NCBI GenBank assembly: GCA_017509715.1
Contig: JAFWOU010000029.1
Span: 62,001 to 126,000 of the forward strand
Length of the DNA: 64,000 bases
Source: Paludibacteraceae bacterium
Lineage (GTDB): Bacteria > Bacteroidota > Bacteroidia > Bacteroidales > Paludibacteraceae
Direction: 5' to 3'
Shown piece after piece: positions 41,293 through 49,875 of the stretch (position 1 is its first letter; every line of letters starts with the position of its first letter). The position numbers were made by a program, and so were the translations under genes. The notes below the pieces were generated by a model, which did no database searches, had not been told where the DNA came from, and worked only from the letters and a program-made list of their open reading frames with translations.

Positions 41293-41590
41293 TACGTACA
41301 CCCCGCGTTGAAAATGTTTTTGTGAGTGAAGTAATCGTTACACCCCGCGTTGAAATGTTTTTGGGAGTGGAATGCAATGGAACGCTTTTTTGTGAGTGAA
41401 ATAATCGTACCCTTGCGGTTAAGAAACGAGTTTTTGTAAGGCATCAAGATGATAGCATATCATATTGAATGGAAATATTTAAGTGATTGTTGGAAGGCTT
41501 GCTTACGAACAAGCAATTAGATATTTACATTGGACACTTGGTGTCATGCTGCCGCGTTTTTGGTTTACTAATAACGTTTTTGGTTTACTA
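41293..41590 (+). repeat. Long hairpin element C, before the glycan locus
   Basis: Two copies of CACCCCGCGTTGAAA plus TGTTTTTG motifs, the shared GAAATAATCGTACCC and GCGGTTAAGAAA words, then a stem-loop with inner stem AAATATTTAAGTGATTG / CAATTAGATATTT and terminal GCTTGCTTACGAACAAGC, ending GCCGCGTTTTTGGTTTACTA twice in tandem. Located directly upstream of the Wzt-type gene, so it may contribute to control of the locus. Confidence 0.7.
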
Positions 41591-41620
41591 ATTAAAAGAA
41601 TTTAAAGAGAAATAACATAT

Positions 41621-42868
41621 ATGGCAACAGCAATCGAATTTGAACATGTGAGCAAACAGTACAGACTTGGTTTGGTATCAACCAAGACTTTGTCACACGA
41701 CATCCGCCGCTTCTGGATCACCAACGTCCTCGGCAAAGAAGACCCGTATCTCAAGATCGGCGAGACCAACGACAGAGCCTCCAAGGGCACCTCCGAATAC
41801 GTCTGGGCCCTACGCGACATCGACTTCAAGGTCGAGCAAGGCGACGTCGTCGGCATCATCGGCAAGAACGGTGCCGGCAAATCGACCCTCTTGAAACTCC
41901 TGAGCCGCGTCACAGGCCCCACCACCGGTACCATCCGTGCCCATGGCCGTATCGGCTCCCTGCTCGAAGTCGGCACCGGCTTCCATGGCGAGATGACGGG
42001 ACGGGAGAATATCTTCATGAACGGAGCTATCCTGGGCATGAGCCGCGCAGAGATCCAGTCCAAGCTGGACGAGATCATTGACTTCAGCGGATGCGAACGG
42101 TATATCGACACCCCGGTTAAGCGTTATTCCTCCGGTATGACTGTCCGTCTGGGCTTCGCCGTAGCTGCCTTCCTCGAACCCGAGATCCTCGTCGTGGACG
42201 AAGTCCTCGCCGTCGGCGATGCCGAGTTCCAAAAGAAAGCGATAGGTAAGATGAAAGACGTCTCCCAGGGCCAAGGCCGAACAGTCCTCTTCGTTAGTCA
42301 TAATATGGCAAGTATAAGACAGTTGTGTACAAGAGGTGTATTGCTGGAGAAAGGAATGGTTAAGATGGATGCCGGAGTAGATGAAGTGGTGGATGCTTAT
42401 TTGGCAGACCAAATGAACGGAAATGGCATTGATCGATATGGATTGGGCAATGTGCAGTTTGCAGATTGGTCGGTTGGTCAAGAAAGGATTTTCATGGGTG
42501 ATGATTTGGACATCAATTTCAAGTTGGTAGCCAAGAAAGATTATTACGGCGATTTGCATGTGAATATGAATATCTTCAATTCTCACGGAGACAGATGTGT
42601 TCACACCAGCAATTTTGATGGTCCGTTGGCAGTGCAGATCAAGAAAGGTGAGAGTATCAATCTGACGAACACACTGAAGAACGTGACGCTTGCTCCGGGT
42701 AGGTACTTTATTACTCCGTGGTGCGGAACCGGTGCTGAGGCTTTCGATTGCATCACGCAGTGTATGTCGTTTGCAGTGGAGCAAGGAACAAAGGTTATTC
42801 AGCGTCCGTTCCCATACACGAGTCAGTATCTGTTCGCATTGCCGAACACATGGACGGTACGGAAATAA
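41621..42868 (+). CDS. Wzt-type ABC transporter ATP-binding protein with C-terminal glycan-recognition domain
   Basis: 415 residues. Walker A IGKNGAGKSTLLKL (about 86), signature YSSGMTVRLGF, Walker B ILVVDEVLAVGD, H-loop SHNMASI. Residues about 250-415 are a Wzt_C-like beta domain that in O-antigen transporters recognises the glycan. Partner permeases are probably those at 17631-19356. Base use changes sharply at about 42290 (just after VLFVSHN): upstream codons end mostly in C/G, downstream AT-rich with many AGA and ATA. This suggests that the recognition domain was exchanged. Confidence 0.92.
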   Translation: MATAIEFEHVSKQYRLGLVSTKTLSHDIRRFWITNVLGKEDPYLKIGETNDRASKGTSEYVWALRDIDFKVEQGDVVGIIGKNGAGKSTLLKLLSRVTGPTTGTIRAHGRIGSLLEVGTGFHGEMTGRENIFMNGAILGMSRAEIQSKLDEIIDFSGCERYIDTPVKRYSSGMTVRLGFAVAAFLEPEILVVDEVLAVGDAEFQKKAIGKMKDVSQGQGRTVLFVSHNMASIRQLCTRGVLLEKGMVKMDAGVDEVVDAYLADQMNGNGIDRYGLGNVQFADWSVGQERIFMGDDLDINFKLVAKKDYYGDLHVNMNIFNSHGDRCVHTSNFDGPLAVQIKKGESINLTNTLKNVTLAPGRYFITPWCGTGAEAFDCITQCMSFAVEQGTKVIQRPFPYTSQYLFALPNTWTVRK

Positions 42869-42871
42869 GGG

Positions 42872-44005
42872 ATGAAGAAGAGCGTAGCACATATTGAACA
42901 TTGCTATGGTTGCGGCGTATGCGCCATCAGTTGTGGCCAGAAGGCGATAGAGATGCAGTTGGATGCATACGGTTTCTATCGTCCGGTGGTGGATGCGGAT
43001 AAGTGTACGGATTGCGGTTTATGCTGCAAGAGTTGTGCGTATCTGGATGATGCGTTAGCGGTTGAAGAGAGGATGCCTCAAGAGTGGTTTGCCGGATGGA
43101 GCGAGGATGCAGAGACGGTAGCGAGTTGTTCATCAGGAGGCGTGGCATATGAGTTGGCGAAGAAGGCATTGGAGTCAGGGTACAAGGTTGTTGGAGTGCG
43201 GTATGATGTAGAGAAGGGCAGAGCTGAGCATATGGTATGTGCGAGCGTGGAGGAATTGGAGCAGACGAAAGGAAGCAAGTACTTACCGAGTTATACGGTG
43301 GATGCTTTTGCGCAGATTAAGAAGGGCGAGAAATGGATGGTGGTCGGAACACCTTGTCAGATTGATTCGTTGCGCCGGTATGTGAAGATGTGGAAGATGG
43401 AGGATGATGTGTTGTTCATGGATTTTTTCTGCCATGGAGTGCCATCATATAACATGTGGGCAAAGAACGTTGCTATGTTTTTTAAAGGAACAAAAGCAAA
43501 GTCAATTGCTTTTCGTTCAAAGAAAAACAGAGCGACAAACGAGGCATGGCCTTGGCATGCCTCGTATGTCGTGACATGTCACGACATACGAGGCGGGTAT
43601 CACCAGCCGTGTTTACAAGGTCATACGAATTGGTTTTATTATTATTTCTTGGACAACTTGTGTTTAGGTAAGCAATGCTACGAGAAATGCAAGTACAAGA
43701 TGTATAAGAGTGCCGCGGATATACGAATCGGGGATGCATGGAGTTCGGCGTATGAGGATAATGAGAAGGGCGTGAGTGCGGTGCTGGCATTTACGGATAA
43801 GGGAGCAGAGATGTTGAGGGCGTTGAAGAACGTGCATAAAGAGGAGATTGAGTTGGAGAGATTGTGTGAAGGTCAGATGCGTGTGATGCCGAAAGAGCCT
43901 GCTTTCTATGGGTTGCGATTGCGACTGATGAAGATGAAGGGATTGCGGTTCGGACATATAGAGAAGTTGATAGGATTGTTAAGTAAGTTGACTGGAAAGA
44001 AATGA
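42872..44005 (+). CDS. Coenzyme F420 hydrogenase/dehydrogenase beta subunit-like protein with two 4Fe-4S sites
   Basis: 377 residues. Ferredoxin motifs CYGCGVCAISC (about 12-22) and CTDCGLCCKSC (about 45-55), then FrhB-type N- and C-terminal domains with SSGGVAYELAKKAL, KGSKYLPSYTV and GTPCQIDSLRRY. In glycan loci such proteins accompany polysaccharide pyruvyl transferases; the exact redox role is unproven. The ATGA overlap with the next gene supports a joint function. Confidence 0.9.
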   Translation: MKKSVAHIEHCYGCGVCAISCGQKAIEMQLDAYGFYRPVVDADKCTDCGLCCKSCAYLDDALAVEERMPQEWFAGWSEDAETVASCSSGGVAYELAKKALESGYKVVGVRYDVEKGRAEHMVCASVEELEQTKGSKYLPSYTVDAFAQIKKGEKWMVVGTPCQIDSLRRYVKMWKMEDDVLFMDFFCHGVPSYNMWAKNVAMFFKGTKAKSIAFRSKKNRATNEAWPWHASYVVTCHDIRGGYHQPCLQGHTNWFYYYFLDNLCLGKQCYEKCKYKMYKSAADIRIGDAWSSAYEDNEKGVSAVLAFTDKGAEMLRALKNVHKEEIELERLCEGQMRVMPKEPAFYGLRLRLMKMKGLRFGHIEKLIGLLSKLTGKK

Positions 44006-45129
44006 AGAAGTCGGTAGGATTGATTACGATGCATAGGGTGGCGAACCACGGAAGCGTATTGCAGGCGTTAGCTACTCAGAGGGCGATAGAGCAGTTGGAA
44101 CACAGCTGCACAATTATCGATTATGCTTATCCTACTGACGAGCATTTGCGGAGGATTGGACTGGATTGGTATCCGCATGAACGCGACTTGTGGCAATTGA
44201 TTAAGAAGACGCTGAGAGGTAGGGAGAGTGCGGCTATATATCAACGACTGGAGCGGTTCTATTGGTTCCGGAAGAAGTATCTGAAGACGACGCGGAAGAG
44301 TTATGAGACGAATGAGGCGTTGAAGAAAGATGCGGAGAGATGGGCGTTTGATGTCTATTGCGTGGGGAGTGATCAGGTATGGAATCCGAAGTACACGATG
44401 GACGATGGTGCGTTTGTGTTGGACTTTGTGCCGGAAGGGAAACGCAAGATATCGTATGCCAGCAGTTTCACGGTAGGCGAGATGGCGGATGCGAAACAGC
44501 GGGAGTTCTATGGAGAGCATCTGAAGACGTTTGATGCTATAGCGGTGAGGGAACAATCGGGTGTAGCGTTGGCAAAGCAGTTGACGGGGAAGGAAGCTAA
44601 GCATGTATTGGATCCGGTGTTCCTGTTAACGAAGGAGCAATGGTCAAAGACGCTGGGGATAGAGGTAAAGAAAGAGAAGTATGTGCTTTTTTACTCGCTG
44701 AACTATATGGCGGATACGATGCCGGAGATGGTAACGTTTGTGGAGCAGGTGATGAGCGAGCAAAAAGGACTAAGTAAGATTGTGTCGAATAAGGGGATAA
44801 AGAGCGGGTATGATATGGAGGTAGTGAATGATGACAAGACGAAGGCTTTTGTGGAGCGAATAGCGAATGCAGAGATGGTGATTACCGATTCGTTCCATGC
44901 GAGTGCTTTTGCGTTGCTGTTTGGTGTGCCGGTGTATGGTTTTTCGGGAAGTAAAGGGGATGAGAGATTGTTGAGCCTGTATAAGATGCTTGGAGTAGAA
45001 GAGCGATTTATAGGAAAGGGTGAGAACAAAGGAATGGTGAATGGTAAATGGAATGTGGAAAAGATAGAAGAGAACATAGCGCAGTTACGCACTGAATCGT
45101 TACAGTATTTAAAGGAGGCATTAGGATGA
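44002..45129 (+). CDS. Polysaccharide pyruvyl transferase family protein
   Basis: 375 residues. Two-domain GT-B-like fold with TMHRVANHGSVLQALATQRA, YCVGSDQVWNP, DPVFLLTKEQW and TDSFHASAFALLFGVPVYGF (H-x-x-A-F pattern). Members add pyruvate ketals or related groups to sugars of surface glycans. It is paired by ATGA overlap with the FrhB-like gene before and the glycosyltransferase after. Confidence 0.9.
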   Translation: MKKSVGLITMHRVANHGSVLQALATQRAIEQLEHSCTIIDYAYPTDEHLRRIGLDWYPHERDLWQLIKKTLRGRESAAIYQRLERFYWFRKKYLKTTRKSYETNEALKKDAERWAFDVYCVGSDQVWNPKYTMDDGAFVLDFVPEGKRKISYASSFTVGEMADAKQREFYGEHLKTFDAIAVREQSGVALAKQLTGKEAKHVLDPVFLLTKEQWSKTLGIEVKKEKYVLFYSLNYMADTMPEMVTFVEQVMSEQKGLSKIVSNKGIKSGYDMEVVNDDKTKAFVERIANAEMVITDSFHASAFALLFGVPVYGFSGSKGDERLLSLYKMLGVEERFIGKGENKGMVNGKWNVEKIEENIAQLRTESLQYLKEALG

Positions 45130-46175
45130 AGTTGTCAGTGATGGTCATATCTCACAACCAAGCGCATTTGATTCGTCGGTGCTTGGATAGCATCTTGGCG
45201 CAGAAGATAACTGCGCCATGGGAGATTGTGATAAGCGATGATGCCAGTACGGATGATACATGGGATGTGATACAAGAGTACGTGAAACAATATTCGGAGA
45301 GCAAGAAGAAAGGGGAGATGTATGTGCCGAAGATAAAAGCCTACCAAATCAATAGTTCGGATTATAACCCAACGGTGACATCTGATCGGTGTGCAGCGAA
45401 TAAGGCGAATGTATATATGCATGCCGAGGGAGAGTACTGCGTGAATATGGATGCAGATGATTATCTGAAGAGCGATGATATATATGCGTACCAGATCAGT
45501 CAATTAGAGAGTCATCCGGAATGCTCAGTAGCAGTGCAGAATATATGGTACTTGAAGGATGGCGATGCTATAGAACAAGGATATCCATGGCACTATAATG
45601 GGGCATGGCGGGAAAATGAGGTAATCAGTTTTGAAGAATATTGTAAACGAAGGTTATTTACATCAAACCCAGCATTTATGATGCGGAGAGATGCGGAGCT
45701 GAAACCGATGGAGAAATATGGCCTGTTCTTCGATGATCCGATTATCTCAGCTCATCATATATTACGCGGAAAGATAATCTGTTCGGAGCGAGCCGATTAT
45801 GTATATGTGCAATATCCCCGAAGCATATGGAATAAGATAAGCGAAGGTGATCGAATAGTACGTGAAATCACTCCAACTATAGTGTATCTCAAGTTCTTTC
45901 TACAGTATAAAAAAGCAATTTTGGATATGGAGGCAATGGAATTGATACGGAGTATAAAGTCCTATCTAAACCTACAAGACAATTCTTGCTCAAAGGAGAC
46001 CTTGGCATATGTAAGACGTTTGCAAAGTAAAATACTTCTTCAAATGGCAGAAGGAGATAATAAATGTAGAATGCAGCTCAAAATATTGCTCAATACCATA
46101 CTAGTGCGAAATGCTATACAGAAAGATACGGTATCCAAGATAACAGATAAGATGATTTTAAAACTTCTGAAGTAA
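45126..46175 (+). CDS. Glycosyltransferase family 2
   Basis: 349 residues. GT-A fold: LSVMVISHNQAHLIRRCLDS, VISDDASTDDTWD, and the metal motif VNMDADDYL. C-terminal part helical. It adds a sugar to the growing glycan at the inner membrane; donor and acceptor unknown. Its stop overlaps the HNH gene start by one base. Confidence 0.92.
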   Translation: MKLSVMVISHNQAHLIRRCLDSILAQKITAPWEIVISDDASTDDTWDVIQEYVKQYSESKKKGEMYVPKIKAYQINSSDYNPTVTSDRCAANKANVYMHAEGEYCVNMDADDYLKSDDIYAYQISQLESHPECSVAVQNIWYLKDGDAIEQGYPWHYNGAWRENEVISFEEYCKRRLFTSNPAFMMRRDAELKPMEKYGLFFDDPIISAHHILRGKIICSERADYVYVQYPRSIWNKISEGDRIVREITPTIVYLKFFLQYKKAILDMEAMELIRSIKSYLNLQDNSCSKETLAYVRRLQSKILLQMAEGDNKCRMQLKILLNTILVRNAIQKDTVSKITDKMILKLLK

Positions 46176-46567
46176 TGAAAGAGTTTGATGAACCGACAAG
46201 AAAACGGATATGGGATGCAACAACTATAGCACCCTCCGGGTATGAGAATACACAGCTCCGTAAAGATAGATTCGGAGCATGGGTACAGTATGATAAGTAC
46301 AAAGATGAAAATAGTGAATTTCGCTGGCATATAGATCATATATGTCCGCGAGCACTTCTAGAAAGAAAAGGAATATCGGAAGATAAGATTAATGCAGAAA
46401 TCAATCTGCAAGTCTTGCACTATAGAAATAATGAAAGCAAGAATGACGATTACCCAACGTTTCATATAAAAGTAACATCCCGAGGTATATTTAATATTGA
46501 GGTAGATGAGATGAGATCGATTGATCTCGCAAAGCAAGAAGAATTGAAGAAGTTTTATAATCTGTGA
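46175..46567 (+). CDS. HNH endonuclease-like protein
   Basis: 130 residues. HNH pattern in FRWHIDHICPRALLE ... INLQVLHYRNNESKNDDYP (His-Asp-His, Asn, Asn-x-x-Lys). Similar to small stand-alone HNH proteins. It sits inside the glycan operon with a one-base overlap, directly before the glycosyltransferase fragment and the DUF262 module, so it may belong to the inserted material. Confidence 0.8.
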   Translation: MKEFDEPTRKRIWDATTIAPSGYENTQLRKDRFGAWVQYDKYKDENSEFRWHIDHICPRALLERKGISEDKINAEINLQVLHYRNNESKNDDYPTFHIKVTSRGIFNIEVDEMRSIDLAKQEELKKFYNL

Positions 46568-46571
46568 TTAC

Positions 46572-46673
46572 GTGCTTAGATTATCTATCATAGTGCCGTT
46601 ATATAACGTAGAGCAATACATCGAGGAATGTATTTGTTCACTTTGCAACCATGATATTATTAAAAGTGTATAA
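46572..46673 (+). pseudogene. 5' fragment of a family 2 glycosyltransferase gene
   Basis: GTG at 46572 gives LRLSIIVPLYNVEQYIEECI, matching the start of the glycosyltransferase at 49876 (LRLSIIVPFYNVEKYIEECI), then diverges and stops. The complete homologue resumes after the three-gene DUF262 module. This looks like the scar of the insertion or of a recombination that brought the module in. Confidence 0.8.
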
Positions 46674-46720
46674 TAAAAGACCTGCGAATGTACTAAATTC
46701 TCAGAAATAAGCAAATAAAT

Positions 46721-46751
46721 TTGTATAAATAAGATTTTTTTTGTAACTTTG
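46721..46751 (+). promoter_or_regulatory. Promoter of the DUF262 module
   Basis: TTG at 46721 and TAACTTTG at 46744-46751, spacing 23. The module has its own promoter inside the glycan operon. Confidence 0.7.
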
Positions 46752-46777
46752 CGCCCAGAATTTTAATTTTTATATTT

Positions 46778-47896
46778 ATGGAAGAAATAATCACACAATT
46801 TCAGGAAAATTCCATAGAAGAAGATCAAGTGGGAAAAGAATTGATAACTGTTCCGTTTAATCCGATGTCTATTCGTATTAGGAGAGATCCGTTTACTCTT
46901 GGACAACTTGTAGACAAGATGGAGAATGGTGAGGTTCGTTTTGATACGCCTTATCAGCGTCAAGATAATTTGTGGGATAACGATAAGCAGAGTCGATTGA
47001 TAGAATCGATATTGTTACGATTACCTTTGCCTGTGTTTTATTTTGATGAAACGGATGAGATTGATCAAATATGGAATGTTATTGATGGACTGCAAAGGTG
47101 TAGCGTTTTTCGTAATTATATAGTAAATAAAAATATGAAATTGTCGGGGCTGGAGTTTCTTACGGAGTATAATGATAGAGACTACGATTCTTTGCCTCGT
47201 GAGCTACAGCGCCGTATTATGCAAACACCATTGACCATTTATGTGGTAGAAAAAGGAACACCTGATGAGGTGAAGTATAATATTTTTAAGCGAATTAATA
47301 CAGGAGGACTGATCTTAACTCCGCAAGAGATACGCCATGCAATGAATCAAGGTAAAGCAGATGATTATATAGCCATGTTGGCACAAAAAGAAAGTTTCAG
47401 GCGTGCGACATGTTATATTATCCCTACGGCTCGGATGGAAGATCAGGATTTTGTGACAAGATTCGTCGCGTTCTATTTATTAGGTGAAGATGCTTATTTG
47501 CCTGATTTGGATTCCTTTATGACAAAAGGGATGGCAACTATTCGTAAGCAAACGGATGAACAACTAAATATGATGACGGTTGGGTTTGAAAGAGCGATGA
47601 ATTTGGCAATTAATATTTTTGGAAACGATGCATTCCGAAAACGCTATAATGAAGAAGAGAGGCGTCGACCAATTAATAAAACACTGTTTGAGGTGATAAG
47701 TGTATGCTTCGCTCGTTTAACAGATGAGCAATGTGGTGAGTTAACATATAATGCAGATGAGTTTAGAAGAAGATTTAGGGAACTGAACAGGAATGAAAAA
47801 TTTATATATGCGATTACATCTGGAACTGGAAATAAAGACAGTGTGCGTATCCGATATGCAGAAATAATCCGAATTATAAAAGAAACATTAAGTTGA
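46778..47896 (+). CDS. DUF262 domain protein
   Basis: 372 residues. DUF262 motifs: RFDTPYQRQDNLWDNDKQSR, LPVFYFDE and WNVIDGLQRCSVFRNY (ParB/Srx-like nucleotide-binding core with D-G-x-Q-R), then KYNIFKRINTGGLILTPQEI. DUF262 proteins occur in defence systems, for example the GmrS/GmrD type restriction enzymes. No HNH/DUF1524 domain follows here; the partner genes are an ATPase and an unknown protein instead. Confidence 0.9.
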   Translation: MEEIITQFQENSIEEDQVGKELITVPFNPMSIRIRRDPFTLGQLVDKMENGEVRFDTPYQRQDNLWDNDKQSRLIESILLRLPLPVFYFDETDEIDQIWNVIDGLQRCSVFRNYIVNKNMKLSGLEFLTEYNDRDYDSLPRELQRRIMQTPLTIYVVEKGTPDEVKYNIFKRINTGGLILTPQEIRHAMNQGKADDYIAMLAQKESFRRATCYIIPTARMEDQDFVTRFVAFYLLGEDAYLPDLDSFMTKGMATIRKQTDEQLNMMTVGFERAMNLAINIFGNDAFRKRYNEEERRRPINKTLFEVISVCFARLTDEQCGELTYNADEFRRRFRELNRNEKFIYAITSGTGNKDSVRIRYAEIIRIIKETLS

Positions 47897-47897
47897 T

Positions 47898-49037
47898 ATG
47901 TTGAATAAATTAATAGTAGAGAATTTTAAGATTCATAAGCATCTTGAAATAGAGTTAAAGAATCTAACGTTATTAACCGGACTTAATAGTAGCGGAAAAT
48001 CTTCTGTTATTCAAGCCCTGCTATTATTGCGCCAAAATTGCTTGGGAGGTAACTTGTCGAAAGGTCTTAATTTATCTGGCAATTTATGCAAAATAGGACA
48101 AGGACAAGATGCTTTATGCCAATTTGCAGAAACTGACAATTTGAAATTCCATATCTCGGATGATGCGCATGGTGTATTTGAGTGGACATTCCCTGTTAAA
48201 GATGAGAATTTAGGAAAAACATATATAAGTTATGAGTCAAATGCTGTTAATCCCCCAGCAGAAATAAATTTGTTTTCCAAAAATTTTCATTATATTGGAA
48301 TATCTAGGTGGGATCCTCGTGAATCATATCCATTAGATACACAATTGGTGGAAGATGCCCATCAAATGTCTTCTGATAAAGGGCAGTGTGATTTAATGGT
48401 GCATTATTTGTATCATTTTGGGAAAGAAAAACCTATTCAGGTTCCAGATGAATTACGCTGCCCAGGTACAGAAACGAATGATTTATTAACTCAGGTTTCT
48501 GCGTGGGAAGGGTTAATTAGTAAAAACGTGCAAGTTGTTCCCAAGCAAGAAGGCAAGGCATATACTTTAAATTATTCATATGCTATTCCGAATGAGGTAG
48601 GTACACAAGATTTTAGCGCTTATAATGTTGGTAGTGGCCTAACTTATGTTTTGCCAATCATAGCAGCATTACTTAGTACTCCTAAAGGAGGGATGGTTGT
48701 TATTGAAAACCCGGAGGCGCATTTACATTCCAAAGGACAAGCAAATCTAATGAAACTGATAGTGGCTGCAGCTCAATATGGAATTCAAGTTATCATAGAG
48801 ACGCATAGCGATTTTGTATTAAACGGAGTGTTGATTAATGCAAAGAATTATGAACGTGGACAGAAAGGCATTGATAAAGATAATGTAATAATATACCATT
48901 TCGAGAAAGATTTACAAACTCAATTATCTACGGCTGTTACTATCCATGTTAAGGAGAATGGAGAGTTGGAAAAACAGCCAAATGATTTTTTTGATCAGAT
49001 GTCATTGGATATTAATTCTTTAATGGGTATTTCGTAA
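47898..49037 (+). CDS. AAA ATPase of the DUF3696/OLD-like type
   Basis: 379 residues. IVENFKIHKHLEIELKNLTLLTG, Walker A LTGLNSSGKSSVIQ (about 27-40), signature-like NVGSGLTYVLPII, Walker B GGMVVIENPEAHLHSKGQ and VIIETHSDFVLNG, then a C-terminal segment typical of DUF3696. It starts one base after the DUF262 stop codon. The predicted function is an ATP-dependent regulator of an effector (inference from related defence ATPases). Confidence 0.9.
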   Translation: MLNKLIVENFKIHKHLEIELKNLTLLTGLNSSGKSSVIQALLLLRQNCLGGNLSKGLNLSGNLCKIGQGQDALCQFAETDNLKFHISDDAHGVFEWTFPVKDENLGKTYISYESNAVNPPAEINLFSKNFHYIGISRWDPRESYPLDTQLVEDAHQMSSDKGQCDLMVHYLYHFGKEKPIQVPDELRCPGTETNDLLTQVSAWEGLISKNVQVVPKQEGKAYTLNYSYAIPNEVGTQDFSAYNVGSGLTYVLPIIAALLSTPKGGMVVIENPEAHLHSKGQANLMKLIVAAAQYGIQVIIETHSDFVLNGVLINAKNYERGQKGIDKDNVIIYHFEKDLQTQLSTAVTIHVKENGELEKQPNDFFDQMSLDINSLMGIS

Positions 49038-49861
49038 TGAAGGCTAATGTTTGTTTGTTGTTTCCTGTTACGGATGATGATGTTGCTGAATGGGCTATAC
49101 ATCAAGAAGCAGAACGTCCGATACTAAAAGAGTTAATGGCAATATCTCAGGTCGTTCATGATTTGAAGATGGATTGCTCATTTTACTATGACTCTGCTAA
49201 TTTTAACGATTTTGTTCAAAAAATAAGAATCTTAGATTCAGAAAAATGCTATTTATCGAAAACTGTAGAACAGATAAAAGGGCTTTTGTTTAGGCGTTTA
49301 AAAGATGTAAACTCTTGGAAACAGAAGGATGTAAATGTTTGTTATGCGGAATGGCAGTCTAATACATGTACGATAAATGTTGATATTCCATTGCTCTATA
49401 AGTATGCAGTTGATACGTTTGATAAAAATGATTGTATCGTTATAAATTTTAATCTCTTAGATGCAAATCAAGACAATGAAATACACATACTGAAAGATAT
49501 ACATCCTACGAAGGATTGTTATCCAACCATAAGCTCATTATCTCTTATGGAAACGGCTGATGATACTATAGCATGGCTAAATTCATTGGGTAATGAAGGC
49601 TTCTCATTGCGTAATTCGTTAATGTTTACTCCGACTTCCTATCTGTGGAGAAGTTCGAGGCAAAGAATATACAGAAGGAATGACACCTTAATGCCGAATA
49701 CATTGTGGTATTATGATTTTTTCCATAAAAATAATCGCCAGCATTTTGAGGTGTATAATGAAGCCGGAGACCATATTGGCGAGGCAGATATAAAAGGACA
49801 ATTGATACCAAATTCACGAGATCCTCATAAATCCATATCTCATATATTACATGGACGTTAA
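49037..49861 (+). CDS. Unknown protein of the DUF262/ATPase module, candidate effector
   Basis: 274 residues, no domain recognised over the first 215. The last 60 residues, with QHFEVYNEAGDHIGEADIKG and LIPNSRDPHKSI, resemble the end pattern of colicin E3-like cytotoxic ribonucleases and polymorphic toxin tips (H-x-E-V...G-x-H-L/I-G). This is a by-eye resemblance only. It overlaps the ATPase stop by one base, so the three genes form an operon and it is the most likely effector. Confidence 0.65.
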   Translation: MKANVCLLFPVTDDDVAEWAIHQEAERPILKELMAISQVVHDLKMDCSFYYDSANFNDFVQKIRILDSEKCYLSKTVEQIKGLLFRRLKDVNSWKQKDVNVCYAEWQSNTCTINVDIPLLYKYAVDTFDKNDCIVINFNLLDANQDNEIHILKDIHPTKDCYPTISSLSLMETADDTIAWLNSLGNEGFSLRNSLMFTPTSYLWRSSRQRIYRRNDTLMPNTLWYYDFFHKNNRQHFEVYNEAGDHIGEADIKGQLIPNSRDPHKSISHILHGR

Positions 49862-49875
49862 TTACTTTAAGATTA

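Larger units (their letters stand above)
40901..41620 (+). other. Gene-free region with elements F, E and C
   Basis: 720 bases without a supported gene, occupied almost wholly by three hairpin elements (F plus, E minus, C plus), leading into the Wzt-type gene. Confidence 0.8.

Noticed and set aside
38019..41590. Integron attC sites or an integron cassette array
   Set aside because: The hairpin elements lack the RYYYAAC/GTTRRRY core pattern, occur in both orientations, and no integron integrase gene is present in the window.
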